Notes: generated by a model not told the origin, from the letters alone. Positions 34,700 to 48,262 are shown, counted from the stretch's first letter. The stretch: 64,000 nt of DNA from Nymphalis io (GCF_905147045.1 NC_065897.1:3611001-3675000), one strand, 5' to 3'. Numbers and translations are program-made.

Positions 34700-36539
34700 A
34701 GGTGATTAGGCTCAATTATCTCTTATATGTTACAAACTTACAACTAATATACAATAAATAATGAACGTCATGTTTCTATATTTAAATTTTCAAGTTATTT
34801 TAATGAGCTTTTTGAGTTCAGCGAGCATAAAGTTTTGTAACCTGTAACTTTTTATATAGAAACGTCCTTAACGCAAAGTTTTATTTCTATCACGTGTACT
34901 AAGTTGCATGCGAGCTTTATTTTTTAATATTTATTTTTTCATAGTAAGATTTTATATCACACATAAACTGCTTGGTCAAAACAAATGATGAAATGCTCAG
35001 GTATATTTGTTCTACCAGGCAAACTTTATTCAGTTTGTTGATTCTTGTACATTTTCAAAGTATAAATATACATTAAGTTAAAAGAAGATAAAGTTTTAAC
35101 ATTATTTATCTCGGAAGGCAAGAAGTGCGGAAGTTTGTGAAGGACGCTTATATTGTCACTACAGTGAAAACTGCTACTACACAGCTAAGCCATCTGTGAC
35201 CCACGACCGCAATGTGATTTTAAGCAAAAAAACAACATTTAGCTGTATAGTTGTACCCTCAAACGATTCATAAATCAATGGATGGAACTGAAACTTGTTT
35301 TAAAACGATTCTATTTGGCTACTGTGATATCGTCGACCTATTTATTTTATCGTATAAATATAAATTTATTTCTTTATAAATGTAAAAATAAAGAGCAATT
35401 GAAAATACTCTTTGATAGTCGAAGCGAGCACTAGTGCCCAACTAGATCAGGCGATGGCGAACGGACGAATTTAAATTAGGGCGTGATTACACTTACTGCA
35501 GCCGGAATTGCTGATTGATTTTACGTTTATGCACGTTGCAGATGCAATTACCTGAATAGTGCAGCAGCCTGTGTTAAATTATAGAACTCGTATCAATATT
35601 TTTTATATATATGAATACAAAAATTAAAAAAAAAAACAGTTTAAAAACTTAGGGAATCGTATGTCAAAGGTTATTTTTGTATTCTAACTTTAAGTTAAAA
35701 GAATAAAGTAATCAATCAAACATTTGTAGTACACAGTTTATGTCCTATTTATTTATTATTATTATTTTTATTCACATGGATAAATGTTTTAGATTTACTT
35801 CTCATCAAACAACGTATGTTTAATTTAAATGTTAAAGATTTAGTATTACATAATCGATCAGTATATCAGCTTTCGACAGAACCCCAGAGAATGGATTAGG
35901 TTCATTGAACTCGTCGTTGACTACAACGACGATAAGTTATTCACATGCTTCAATTATGTTACTAACATTAGTTTTCGTAACATTCTATTTTTTTTAAATA
36001 TATTTTTTCTTTTTTTTATCTAAATTTTCTTCTATAAAGCCAGTCTAAGCAGATTTATTTGTTCCTTTTTTATGAAACACTCACACTCATATGTATAAAA
36101 TAATAAATAGATTTCGAATGTTACTCAAAAAGCGGAAACCAATTTGGAAACACGCTGTGCTAAACCTTTAGTTGTTGACAGAGTCTAAAATTAAAGCAAA
36201 GTTAGTTCGCTGCGGGTTTCAGACACGACTAGCCACTCGATCGGTGAACCGCCTCGGGCAAGTTCACCTAGGATTGTGAGTCAGGTACATGCTGAATCGC
36301 TACTCTGAACCAGTATTAGTTACATTTACACAAAATTTTCACCATCTGTGCCTCCTCACGGATCCAACTCGAACTAAACTTATTAACATGCATATTTGTA
36401 TGATTTAACTTTACATTTGCAGATTTGTGAGAAGCGAATTTTGTTTAAAAACAATCCTATAAAATATAAAATTAAATCAAGTCAAAATATACTTTACTTG
36501 CTATTCATCATGCTTTGCACGGGTTGAATAAGAGTCATA
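34700..36539. other. No recognisable feature downstream of possible promoter
   Basis: Searched for an exon to follow the donor at 34698. No open frame of useful length or obvious signal peptide was found. A somewhat GC-richer patch lies at 36180-36300. Confidence 0.45.
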
Positions 36540-36775
36540 AAAGGTGCATAAAAAGTTTATATAATTATACGTATACGCGGCGCCAGTAAAGTCGGCATGA
36601 CCTTAACCTTAATGAATTATACACCTAAACCGTTCTAATGAATCACACTTTTGGTGAAAACCGTATGAAAATCTGTTTAGTAAGTACTGAGCTTATAGCT
36701 TTCAGACAGGTACACAGACAGACGGAGTAAAGGGATTTTATTTTACTTTATAATATGTAGTAATATAACAAGTAC
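36540..36775 (+). mobile_element. LINE- or helitron-like degenerate fragment
   Basis: GTGAAAACCGTATGAAAATC, TGTTTAGTAAGTACTGAGC and ACAGGTACACAGACAGACGG resemble the widespread 'accompanying primer-like' stretch of lepidopteran elements, ending TTATAATATGTAGTA. Class uncertain. Confidence 0.4.
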
Positions 36776-37268
36776 ATTTAAATCGTAATTTTTACACGAT
36801 TATATTAATTTTGAAGCCATACCATCGATCGGTTCGGAATGTAGATTCGTCGGAGAAGAAGCAACAAGCAAAAAACGCAGTTAGTACTTCTCACGACCAA
36901 TTAAATAAGTAAGTTAAATATAATTTAATTTATACGTCCTGCCTGAACATCAACAAAAAGTATCTCCACGTTTCATTTATCATCTTTATAACTTTGTATT
37001 AAGTAATGTGATTTGTATTTAATAAAATTTCTTATATTTTTTTTCACGGTCTGTCTCATCAAAGTTGTATAGCTTTTAATGGATGTTGCAGAATATTTTG
37101 GATATAATAATGTGATTATGTTTCACAAAATAAACTGCTGACGAGATTACTTATTTAATATTGTTAACAAGATTATTTTTAATAAGTCATTACTAATTGT
37201 TTGCGTTTTAGATAAACAAACACTATTCCTTTATTTATATTCATATTATAGTTATATTCCTGTACCTA

Positions 37269-37365
37269 TCTTTACACTGGCTCACTCGCCCTTCAAACTA
37301 GAAAAGAATAATTTATGAGTTGATGGTGCTCTAGACAGGCTTTCGCGAAGCCCTACAAAAGATAA
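37269..37365 (-). repeat. Family B 5'-end fragment
   Basis: TTACACTGGCTCACTCGCCC, CTTCAAACTAGAA and CTCTAGACAGGCTTTCGCGA then AGCCCTACA. Confidence 0.65.
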
Positions 37366-37499
37366 TTTGTCTCAAATTACGAAACCTTTGTTATAGAAAA
37401 GTATATACACTAGATATAATATATTTTTGTAATCGATCAAGTAGATTCTCTCAAGCACTTTTCTCCTCCTCTTTTAACCTTTACAATTTAGTTATAAAT

Positions 37500-37562
37500 T
37501 CGGGAGTCGAACCCCTAATATCAGGTTGGACTGATGTATAAGGCAACCATTAGACCAAGACA
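37500..37562 (-). mobile_element. tRNA-like SINE head, solitary
   Basis: On the minus strand TCTTGGTCTAATGGTTGCC (A-box region) and GGTTCGACTCCCG (B box) are spaced as in a tRNA, without a cloverleaf I can close. It resembles the head of family E more than that of A. No body follows. Confidence 0.45.
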
Positions 37563-37609
37563 ATTATAACTAGAAAACATAACAACTGAAATGAATGTCT
37601 TCTCTAACA

Positions 37610-37732
37610 TCGTGTATACAACATTTCATGATGATCTATTCAGTAGTTAAGTAGTAAAAGCATAACAAACAAATAAATAAACTAACAAAAAAACTCACAG
37701 TCTCATTTATAATATAAGTATGGTAAGGACTT
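37610..37732 (-). mobile_element. Helitron-like left-end fragment
   Basis: AAAAGCATAACAAACAAATA and CATTTATAATATAAGTATGG are the reverse of the TACTAATATTATAAATG end seen in similar fragments. Confidence 0.4.
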
Positions 37733-37839
37733 TTAAAATATGTATGACTATACAAAAATTCTAAGAGGCACTCTTGTGAACAATTGCTTTGAAGTCAATG
37801 TATATAAAATTCTAACATAGCAGTAAATAGATAGGGGCC

Positions 37840-38046
37840 GCATACCCGGACCGAGTTTTTTATTCCGGCTTTATATATATATATATGATATAGTTTTGTG
37901 GTCCGGCGCTGTTGCAGCCGCAGCGCCATACACACGAAGCGTCTACGAGCGCGGTCTACAAGCGGTTTTTATTCATATAGTATAAATTTGTTCAGTTAAG
38001 TTAAATTCACTATTTTTTCTATAACTTTTACAATCTTTTTTTTTAA
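37840..38046. other. Short GC-rich patch with inverted repeat
   Basis: GGCGCTGTTGCAGCCGCAGC then GCC, with arms GGCGCTG and CAGCGCC, near 37903-37927. Source unknown. Confidence 0.35.
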
Positions 38047-38262
38047 ATGTGTAGGCTAGTTCTTGACTGTTATCACACCTGATGGAAAGTGAAGATACAA
38101 TCTAAGGTGGAGCGCGCTTGCCTAGAAGACGCCTATTCACTCTTGACTTGAAGGTACCCATATTGTAGGTGGTGGGAAAACGGAGGTCAGGAGGGTCTTC
38201 CAGACCTTGACGGTGCGTAACAGAAACGAGGAAGCAAATCGTTTCGTACGTGTCTAAATACG
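38047..38262 (+). repeat. Dispersed repeat family D
   Basis: AGGTGGAGCGCGCTTGCCTA, TACCCATATTGTAGGTGGTG, TTCCAGACCTTGACGGTGCG and AAATCGTTTCGTACGTGTC. Unusually GC-rich for the window and familiar as a dispersed lepidopteran sequence. Class unknown. Confidence 0.55.
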
Positions 38263-38633
38263 TCAACTACGTTTTACAATCATTAATCAAATTAAAATAG
38301 TTTAAATTCAAGGAAACTCAAACACTGGTTATTATATATTACATTATTAATTTCAATATAAACTCTTCTTGTATTAAAAATAGAACATTCAGAACATCAG
38401 TTGATAATAAATTAAAATGGTTATCGTAGTCAACGTGCCATTTATTCAAGAAAACTTATAACAGCATTGTATCAAGAAAACACTTATAATATACATTTTA
38501 ATATATATCTAAATAATAATAATCAATTCTATGGAACACTAACAAGTCAAAACTGTGTGCAATATGACGAACGGGCAAACGGTTCATCTGATAATATGTT
38601 ATCAACATTTCATATAACGATTCATATTCGCAC

Positions 38634-38703
38634 AACGCCAATACCAAGTATTACTGTTAGGCGGTAGTATATGTAATGAGTGCGTGATACCTATCCAGGC
38701 GGG
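38634..38703 (-). repeat. Family B terminal fragment
   Basis: CAATACCAAGTATTACTGTT, GGCGGTAGTATATGTAATGA and ACCTATCCAGGCGGGC. It abuts a full-length copy in the same orientation. Confidence 0.7.
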
Positions 38704-38994
38704 CTTTTTTATAGAATAGGAAGGCGTTGGAGCATATGGGCCACTTGATGGTAAGTGGTCACCAACGCCCGTAGATAATGGCATTGTAAGAAATGTTAAC
38801 CATCGCTTACATCACCAATGCGCCACCAACCTTGCGAACAAAGATGTTATGTCCCTTGTGCCTGTAATTACACTGGCTCACTCACCCTTCAAACCGGAAC
38901 ACAACAATACCAAATACTGCTGTTTTGGGGTAGAATATCTAATGAGTGGGTGGTACCTACCCAGACGAGTTTGCATAAAGCCCTATCACTAGTA
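38704..38994 (-). repeat. Dispersed repeat family B, full length
   Basis: TTTTTTATAGAATAGGAAGG to CCCTATCACTAGTA, with all family landmarks. Head-to-tail with the fragment at 38634. Confidence 0.88.
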
Positions 38995-39344
38995 AATTTT
39001 TGTATTCTTACTGTAGTCATAAAAGTGAGTGAGGGCTAAGAAACCTATTATTTATCGCAATAGTTTCAAAGTGCGGTGTTATCATTGTAACTTACTTTAT
39101 GTAGATAGCTTTTTTGAAATAATAGATATTTGTTTTGTGAAACTTGTGTTTATGCTTTTCTCAGTAAAGCAAAAACATTAAACGGTATTTTAATTCATAA
39201 TTTAGAACAAAGTACATTGCTTAGAAAACAATCTAACCACCTGTACCTACTCTGCTAATACATCTTACTCAAGTGCCAAGTGTTTTCTGCTTATGTGTAT
39301 CTTTTACTATTGTTCTTAAAATACATTGTTACATACATACCTAA

Positions 39345-39590
39345 TTGTAGACAGTGACCGTAAATCTCCCAATGCTGGGCTAGACGTTTTTGAGAAATGG
39401 TTGAGAGCTTTTTCCTCCATTCTGCTCCAATGTGGGTTAGTAGATATAAATGTGGAATATTTTCATCCGATACATGCAAGTTTTTGACGATATTCTCTCA
39501 GAGCATGAGATGAACTATAACCAAAAAAACATAAAAATTCAATGATGTTAACCCAGAATTTAACCCGAAGATTTACGTAATCTCGGGTCA
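39345..39590 (-). mobile_element. SINE family A, decayed
   Basis: TCTCCCAATGCTGGGCTAGA, TTCTGCTCCAATGTGGGTTA and AGAGCATGAGATGAACTATA line up with the family in order, with heavy substitution and loss of the B box. Confidence 0.7.
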
Positions 39591-39944
39591 TATACCGACC
39601 CCACCTAAATATAAATAGGACGGTTTTTAAAAACAAACACCGTAAACCAAACAAGCGATTCAATTCTAGTTACGTACACTTCACTTTTTATTTTTTTATG
39701 TTATTTGAAACAACCTGTATCCGAAATTGTTAGACTAAATTGGAAAAAGTAGAGTATTTTTATTTGTAGAAAACATTTAAAATTAATATATTCGTTTCGA
39801 TAAGGATTGAACATTATTTCTGAATAATTGGTCTGGATAGTACCTACATTTATATGTTTATGAGCGCTAATGTTACCTGCATTATTTCTATATTTATAAA
39901 TCTTACCTGCCTCGTTGGTGTAAACATCTGGTAGAACCATTAAA

Positions 39945-40178
39945 AGTTACTGGGTGTTTCTATAGGGAAATTGTCACTAGCAGCCTGGTGTCTTGAAATT
40001 TGCAATATTTATATTCCCTTTCCTCGGAAAGCACGTTAGGCCGTTGGTCCTGCGCCTAAACTCTTTCTAGTCGAGTCAGATTTGTCGTCCAATCGAATTA
40101 TGCGAGTTAGGAAACGGAGAGAGAATTTGTGTTTACGCTCGTACTTGTGCACTGTAATCGGTCAGGATGACATCATTC
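39945..40178 (+). mobile_element. SINE family E, headless, decayed
   Basis: CACTAGCAGCCTGGTGTCTT, GGCCGTTGGTCCTGCGCC and AATCGGTCAGGATGACATCA follow the family E body with many changes. The tRNA-like head is gone. Confidence 0.75.
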
Positions 40179-40179
40179 G

Positions 40180-42690
40180 TCATATAACGAAAACACTAAT
40201 GATTCATCATGTCATTAGGAAAAAACGATTAAAATAAAAATATATATAATATATGCCTAAATCTTTATAAATACAACGCAGTTTAAATAGTCGAAATCAG
40301 AAGTGACAAACGTTATCGAGAAGTAAAAATAAACAATTTACGAGATTTATTGATGATATTATTATATTGATTGAAAAACATATATGCTAGTTTTTAAAAT
40401 TGTTATTGTTTGTTTGTTGTTGTTTGTTGTTTGTTGCAATACATTGTTTTAAATTATATACAACAGCTTAAGCAGCGCATGCAAATAATTATGTTTTCAA
40501 AGGTTTTTTTCAGACTGCTAGACAAAAATAATGATAGCTCGCCTAATATGTATATGTAATAGTTTAGCTTTCTACTAGTGAAATATTTTTTAAATAGAAT
40601 GATAAATTCGAAAATTACTTCTTACATTCAACCAAATGTTACCTCTTTATAATGTAGTACAAATTGTATATACGTAAATAGAATTTATTATTATCACGGC
40701 ACTCCGCTGATTATATGTATTATAATCTGTATAATGCAAGCTCTCAACATCAAAGCATAAACGTGAAGCCAGTTGTCAACTCAGAACCCAATACATCGGC
40801 GTAACGCTGACATAGTAATCAGGATTGACTGACGTATGTTTGACGTCTTTAATCTACCACAAGTTTCAAACTCCGTTGTAACTATGGTATTTTGTATTGA
40901 GAACTGACTAAAATGTGCATCATCCTTATATATTACTATTATGTCGTATACTAGCATAATGATAAGTGAGTTTGTTGCTTGTTTCCGTACGAAAAACAGT
41001 AATCAGTATTTTGATAGCCTATAGTTTTAAAACGAACATAGGCTATACGTATAACGTATGTGTAGTTTATTTTTTAATCGGACCTCCTTAGACGGCGAAT
41101 TGATAAAATCTTTAGATAGATATTAAGAGTAAAATTTTTAGGGCGTTACGTTTAGGTAAATTTCGTTACTTGAGAGAAGAAAGGTATTACCTTAAGAACA
41201 AGAGAAAGAGAGCTATCTATTTAAGGAGTTTCACTATTTATAATACTGCTGTCACGTGTACGTTACTGCATGTTCAATTGTTTTTTTTAAATAGCTTGAT
41301 TCGATATTATCGAATATAAATTCTTCGATCCAGGCGTTTTACTGACCTATGTATTAAATAAAAGTATATTATCTTGTTTATTCAATGGATATATATACAA
41401 TTTATTTTCTACATATTCTGTGTAATTTTATAAGAAATATAATTAACAAAATAAAAGATAAATCTTAAATATAAAACGAAGCGTAATTGCAAAGTAAACA
41501 ACCGCTAAACCGATTGCGATACCAACGAAACAATAAATGTACAGATTTACAACGTAATAAAGGCGTTGATTGTTTTTCTCATTTTATTACACTTTCAAAA
41601 ACAAAACATATTTTCCAAATTGTCGGTATAACACGAAAAGGTTGTTTTATTACAAACTTCCGTTTTGATAACTTATTTGTTGATTGTGTGAATTTAATGT
41701 TAAAAATATTACTTTCGTAAAATATGATTATGTATTAATAACATTATCCTTTTCCTATATTTATTGTGATGTATGTGTGTATGATTGGAAATATTAAATG
41801 CTTACAATAAAAATACTATGCATGTAAATTCTTAGTACTTATTACAGCGTAATGTTAAAATAAAATAAATATAACTAAACAAAAAAATGAAAAATGTCTT
41901 CAAATATTTACCTGCATAAACCATTAAAATAAGAAACTAAAATATTTATATTTACGAAATTAACTTAGTTATTTCTGGTATCAATTTATTTTTATTCAAA
42001 TTTAATGTTACTTTATTATAATTTATCTTATATAAAGTGTTACTATAAATAATTATTATAAAATTTTTATTGACGTATAGCCTAGGTTTCTGCATTTGTA
42101 TTCAACCGTATTGTTAGCGCCTGTCATAAAAGCATAGCAACTCATCACCCGCTAATTTTATACGTATGTGACCATAATGATGACCATATGATATCGCACT
42201 AGACGATACTCATAAAATATTTAAGTTACATCTAATGTTATTTACTCGTTTTAGCTATGTCATTGTTCAGACGCTTTTAAACTCCCCGTCAATATGCACA
42301 TCAAAATAAAGAGCTGTTAATTTTATATATGTGAAGTTTTCTTTGTACTCATTTCACACAATTTAAAATTACGAATTAATTTTTCGCGAACCTTATTACG
42401 AAAAACTTAATAGCCATCGCCTTTATTCACTAAATTCATAATTTTATTGATTCAATATATAGTTTATTCAATGAAATAGTAATCATCGATATTGAATAAA
42501 CACATAAGTGCCAAATCCACTGGTTTTCTACTCTTATTCCACTACCATAACACATAAATAGTATTCATATTTTTTATTTCACCATCTCTTTCATTGCATT
42601 ATTCTCATCTTAAGATAGTCTGGAAGACTTTGCTACTAAGCGATAAAGCCTTAATATGCTAACCTAATATTATAAATACTTTTTTATTTT
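40180..42690. other. AT-rich, nothing recognisable
   Basis: A TTGTTTG run near 40408-40435. No gene or repeat family copy seen. Confidence 0.55.
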
Positions 42691-42695
42691 TTTGT

Positions 42696-43003
42696 ATACA
42701 GTAACAGTAACAGCCTGTTAATGTCCCAATGCTGGGCTAAGGCCTAATCTCCCTTTTGAGGAGAAGGTTTAGAACTTATTCCACCACGCTGCTCCAATGC
42801 GGGTTGGTAAAATACACATGTGACAATTTCAATGAAATTAGACACATGCAGGTTTCCTCACGATGTTTTTCTTCACCGTCAAGCACGAGATAAATTATAA
42901 TCACAAATTAAGCACATGAAAATTCAGTGGTGCTTGCCCGGGTTTGAACCCACGATCATCGGTTAAGATTCACGCGTTCTAACCACTAGGCCATCTCGGC
43001 TTT
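42696..43003 (-). mobile_element. SINE family A, full length
   Basis: Complete copy with CAGTAA-unit tail at the left and CCATCTCGGCTT at the right. Both flanks carry TTTTTTTGT (near 42687 and 43004), possibly a target-site duplication but low in complexity. Confidence 0.9.
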
Positions 43004-43289
43004 TTTTTGTTTACGCGTGATGTAAAATAAAAGAGATATAGATAGATATCCCTAGATATCCCTGCCCTTACACAGATATGGGCAATTTTTTTTAAATTAA
43101 TCATAATAACCAATCGAATATAAAAAAAGTTATCAAAATCTCAAACGGCGAAGCTATCAACGAACATACACAAAAAAGGCCGAATTGATAACCTCATTTC
43201 CTTTGTCAGCTAAAAAGTATAAAAGAGGTCAATGATCTCACATGTTCCGAGATGTAGCTTGAAACAATTGCTTGACTATATTAATCAGC

Positions 43290-43617
43290 ACATATTACAG
43301 CACAGAGACCCCCGCCGCATCTGTCCGTCTGAATGCGATAAACTCAAAAAATAAAGAACGGTTTTTCATACGGTTTTCTCCGTATGAAATCATAGAGTGA
43401 TTCATGAGGAAGGTTTTGGTGTATAATTCATGGATTGTTTTATATGATTTGGTTGAAAGTGGACGATAATTGTTCAAGAAGTCGAAAAAATCATAACGAC
43501 CTTTTATGGCGCAATTTATGGGAGCTTTTATGGCGAACGCTGCGTAAACGAATAGTTACATTATGTATTACGATACTTTTTATTCTGAACCGTGTAAAGC
43601 CGGCACGGGTAGCTAGT
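43290..43617 (+). mobile_element. Helitron-like element ending CTAGT
   Basis: CCGCCGCATCTGTCCGTCTG, GAACGGTTTTTCATACGGTT then CTCCGTATGAAATCATAGAG, ending AAGCCGGCACGGGTAGCTAGT. The end and internal fit suggest the same broad group as the fragment at 24780. Open reading frames crossing it are not genes. Confidence 0.5.
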
Positions 43618-44014
43618 TTATAAGAAAAAAAGTCGTTGAAGCCCCCAATGTGGTCGATTGTTGCCAAGGATCTCATTCTCTCATATTTAATACCATACGC
43701 CTGCACATAATTATAATGCAACAATTTTTTAATCAAATGAAACAAACACTAATTCATTTAAAAAAAATCACGAAAAAATGGCGTTACGTTTTGATTAACA
43801 AAAACAAGAATATATAATAAACAGAACCTGTATCCTGGTGCTTTCGTGTATCGTGTAAATTAAAGGTATAAGTCAAGTTAGTTGGTTCAAGGTCAAATCA
43901 AGTATTAAGAATTACTAATATACCTTTTGAACCATAAAGACTACACAAACATGTTTAATAAGTACTCTATTGACGTCATATTCTGAGAATTTGGTCTTTC
44001 TAGCATTGTCCAGA

Positions 44015-44362
44015 CCGAATCTATAGATGTCGCGGAGCGGGAGCGGATAGAGAACGGTGCTGCAGACCTGCTCCGCCGAAGAAGACCGGCCAGAAGAAAG
44101 AGGCGCTATGCGCACCTTCTCACTCCGCCGCAATAGGCATCGCCGGGACTAGTGTAGTTCTCAGTACCCTGGTAATCCCCCTAGAAAATGGAAGTATTCC
44201 GATGTTCGGGGCGCACTCGGTGCCTTGGAAACCGACGAGCCCTACATGCCCCCTCACTGTTCCCGTGGGGGAAACGCGTAATGCGTTTTTCCAGCGTGAA
44301 AAAAAACAAAAAAAAGACTGAATCCCCGTCTTGGTAGGGGCACTACTGTGCCCCCAGAAATT
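44015..44362. repeat. GC-rich island, probable retroelement remnant
   Basis: A GC-rich block of about 350 bp in otherwise AT-rich DNA: GTCGCGGAGCGGGAGCGGAT, CTGCTCCGCCGAAGAAGACC, TTCCCGTGGGGGAAACGCGT, AATGCGTTTTTCCAGCG, then A-rich GTGAAAAAAAACAAAAAAAA at 44297-44316, and a second GC part GTAGGGGCACTACTGTGCCC. The A-rich end suggests the 3' UTR of a non-LTR element, but I found no coding part. Confidence 0.4.
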
Positions 44363-44369
44363 GGTTATA

Positions 44370-47330
44370 GCCTGAACTGTTCTTGTTTAAGCGATATTTA
44401 AATTAATAATTTCTACAACAAACTCGTTCCTTGCAAATTAAAATAAAAACATAAGAATCGCATAATGACAATAGGTAATTTAAGTCCGACTTGGACAACG
44501 ATAAGGTTTCAAAGAAAGAATACCGGTCTACTATTGTTATGGAGAAAAACGAAAGAGACGTAACTCTACTTGTGTACTGAGTATACAAACTCTTTATTAC
44601 AAATTGTTTATTCGAAATAATACAAAAAATATATGTTTATGGTTATCCTTAATGATAATAAAAGTAACATATAGGTAATCAAATTATTACAAAGATACAA
44701 AATATAAGAATTAAATTAAACTTAATTGTTCATTCCCCAACGGCCGTAAACTATCTCAATATCGAAATGTCGACAGAACGAAAGTTGTAAATAAAAAAAA
44801 AAAATAAGTGCACAGATACGCTTTAGAAAACTTAAATGAAATGAACGGATCGGCCACGATAGCGATATCAATGATAATAATTATTCAAAAAAAAATTTAG
44901 AGAACCACATAAAATAACGGAATGTTCAAATGGTGCTGCATATATTCTCAACCATGCCAATAGACTTAAAAATTTTATAAAAATGGAGGTTCCATCTTTG
45001 AGATTTTTTTTTAAACTTATAAAAAATTGAATGTATATTATTAATATATATTATATATATTATTATAATTTATTTATATATTATAAATAAATTACTTATG
45101 GATAGGCACTTATGGTTGTTGCTTTTTAAGTGGATGCTTAAAAATATATTACATATTTATTATATAAGATATATATAATGCATTTTAGCAATACACTTTT
45201 GACTAATTTAAAAAATCTATATGAACGTTTGTATTATGTACTGCTGTGCTTAATCTAATTAAAAAAAAAAGGTGGCCACAAGTCAGGACAAATCAATTAT
45301 GACCTACGATATCAAGACATTATCATGAAACTATAAAAAATAACTGGTTAAAATGTTTATTATTACAATCGTACGGATGCTTCGGAACCATATATAAGTC
45401 ATAAAGAATTTACAAGTTATATACAATAACTTATATAATTATATAATTGTTATATAATCATACGAAGAATAGCACTGTCAGGGCTTAAAGTATATTTTTT
45501 TTTCAAATGCAGCGCTATATACTGAATATTATAAATAAAACATTTGTTATCAGTTAATTAGTCAAATTGATGTGACATTTTTCAGTATTGACGAGCGCCT
45601 GTTCATCAATAGGTAGCCCACATACTAAATATAAAATAACGATAACGTATAATTCAAAATGTTACTTTTTCATAACATTTTTAACCATAACGTCAAAATC
45701 AAAACTAAAAGTAAATATTCGGAAATTTCATTTATTTTTTATTTCTCGAATATATGTTTCTGAGATTCATCGCAGAAGTATTTTGTTTATGACATTAGGC
45801 GAACTTTGTATGGACGCGGAGTAATATCATATCTATCGGTGTAGCTGTGTCGATTACCAGTCAGTCAAAATATTTCATTTTAGGTATTACATTAACAAAA
45901 TCCCACAGAAGTTGTTCTGTTGTGTATTTAATGCCAAATATATTTGCGATCAGTGATACAGAAAAATCATATTATTCAACTGTCATAAATCGCTGAAATG
46001 GTATCGAAAAATCTCTATTACACCGACATCAATTTTATAAAGAAAAAAGGTGCCATTGAACAATGAAAAATAATCCCTTACAATATTTCTTCTTTGAATA
46101 AGTTCAAAGTAAAAAAAAATGTATCCGAAAACATCCTTAAAATCAATCCCTAAAGGGGTAAAAATTGTGTAAATATAGATGTGCCCACGAGTACAGCTTT
46201 AATACCAAAGAACCGCTGGAGTGCGCCGTAGGCGAGATCATTTAGAAGTTATAATATGAACATTTATGGCTTATTTCTTGTCATTAATATTAATATATAT
46301 ATATATATTAATACCCAACTACCTATTAATGTATTTATAATATATGTACGCTCAGTATCTTGGTCATTGCTAATATCGTTGATGTATTATTGTTAATATT
46401 ATTTATTTACCTATCTAACTTTATAATACATGTTGCATGTTTTATAAATAACTATCCATTGGATTTCACTGCGAGGCATAATTGGTTTACGTAATAATAT
46501 CGCGGCATATATTAAAATATTTAATATTTGTATTTCCACAGATTTTGTTTGTACATTATGAATCGTGGGTGAATGAATTTAAATAAAATATAAAGGTGTA
46601 AGTTTTCTCTGTAACAATTCCAACTGGCTCAATAAATGCCTCCCACGACGACCGAAACAATTAAGAAGAGATTGATTCACAAGATTTCCATTATCACTTC
46701 TTTGCTAATTCTCCGAACGCTTCGAATGGATCAAAAGGTTTTCTTAAAAAATATAACTTCTTTTGATTGCGCTGTGTAATGTTGGTCGAAGTGTATGAAG
46801 CAGAAAATATGCCCCCGCCTGTGTTTTGTTTTAGCGCTTATAAAGCGGGGTGCCTTTATGGTTTATAGCTCAATAATAAAGACCGTAAAACCCTACGGAC
46901 CCTCGTCGGGAGTTACTTTGCTTCACAATTGAGTCATTGCGTATTGAGACCCTTAGACTCCGGATCCTCTTGAATAATTTTATCCTTTACGTAATAGATT
47001 TGAGAAAAGGATAACAATTATTATTAAAATGTTCCGTTTTTTGCTTTATTGATATCCTTTTTATATTATGCTCCATAATGATGTTTGATCGCTTGTGCCA
47101 TTAGCGAAATACGAAAATGGACGGGGCTAAATTAAATTAGATTTGATAGTCCTAAAACTTTTGGGACACATTGACAAGTTTCGCACCCAGATTGTCGTTA
47201 TCATCCATCAATTTAGGTAATTTTAAATAAAATTATTGATAAATACTGTTAAATTAATTATATTATATTATTAAATTGTATTATATTTATGTTAATTTTA
47301 TAATTTATTAGAAAGTCTCCTTATTTGATG
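44370..47330. other. AT-rich, no gene seen
   Basis: Long AT palindromes near 45040-45095 and 46290-46315. A less AT-rich patch at 46780-46980 has no open frame. Confidence 0.5.
45066..45094. repeat. AT-rich perfect hairpin
   Basis: TAATTTATTTATA and its reverse complement are separated by 3 bases, a 13 bp stem in very AT-rich DNA. Probably chance or microsatellite drift. Confidence 0.5.
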
Positions 47331-47334
47331 AACA

Positions 47335-47490
47335 AGCTCTTAGCATCTCCAAGCATTGCGCTACGCTATTCCAGTTCAGGTTGTGGAATACACGTGGCAT
47401 TCTCATCTGACGCAAGCAGATTACCTCACAATGATTACCTACCGCTTATTATTCACAAATTAGGAACATAAAAAAGTGAGACTGGCTGAG
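47335..47490 (-). mobile_element. SINE family A, decayed
   Basis: AATACACGTGGCATTCTCAT, then a region resembling GCAGATTACCTCACAATG and CGCTTATTATTCACAAATTA. Matches the reversed middle of family A only. Confidence 0.45.
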
Positions 47491-48127
47491 ATTTGCACTC
47501 ATTTGAAACATTTTGATGTGATTTTAATTGACGTTGTCTATGCCTGGTACAAATTATGTTATTAATTAAAAAAATGAAATAAATAACTAGTTTCAATTAG
47601 AGTATATTTTTCTTCAGCTAAATATGCTATGAAGGTTTACGGTGGCCTTTCTTGTCTCTGAATAGGGATTATTCACAAAACGCTGAAAGTTTTTAATGAT
47701 AGGTATGAAAAAAAAGTAAATAGGTTAAATATATTATTAAGATACGATAATTAAAGTGAATTTAACATTTTTAATTCAAGACTTATTTTGGTGTATAGTA
47801 GTGTAATATAATTCGTAATATATATATATCCATATTTGTTTTTTCATCTAGATAGCAATAAATCTTCATAAATAAGAAATGAAACTTTTTAAACACCTCG
47901 AACAGTAACGTGAGCATTCAGTCAAACCTCAGTATCAACCGACCACAATTCACAGAGGTCTGTCACAAATTACAAACTAATCATAGTCCACCAATTGGGT
48001 CGCTCGGAAGAGGTTAATTTTCCCAATCTCGCCACGGCGTTAACAGCCTTCAGAAGATCATTTTTTGTAGAAATGGCATTATACAGTTTAAGATACAATA
48101 TTTATTAAAATACGACGATATTGACAG

Positions 48128-48262
48128 ACACGTGACTCTTAATCTACGATTGCCAGTTCGTCATAACCACCAAAACACAACTGAATTTTCTTATGCCCAA
48201 TTTATGTCTATAATTAATCTCGTGCTCGGCGGTGAACAAAATCGTTGTGAGGAAACCTGAAT
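48128..48262 (+). mobile_element. SINE family A, decayed 5' half
   Basis: Carries ACACAACTGAATTTTCTTAT, ATTAATCTCGTGCTCGGCGG and TGTGAGGAAACCTGAATGTG in family order. The tRNA-like head is heavily changed and the 3' half is absent. Confidence 0.65.

Noticed and set aside
43435..43745. Opposing frames at 43435-43745
   Set aside because: They cross the end of a helitron-like fragment and are low in complexity.
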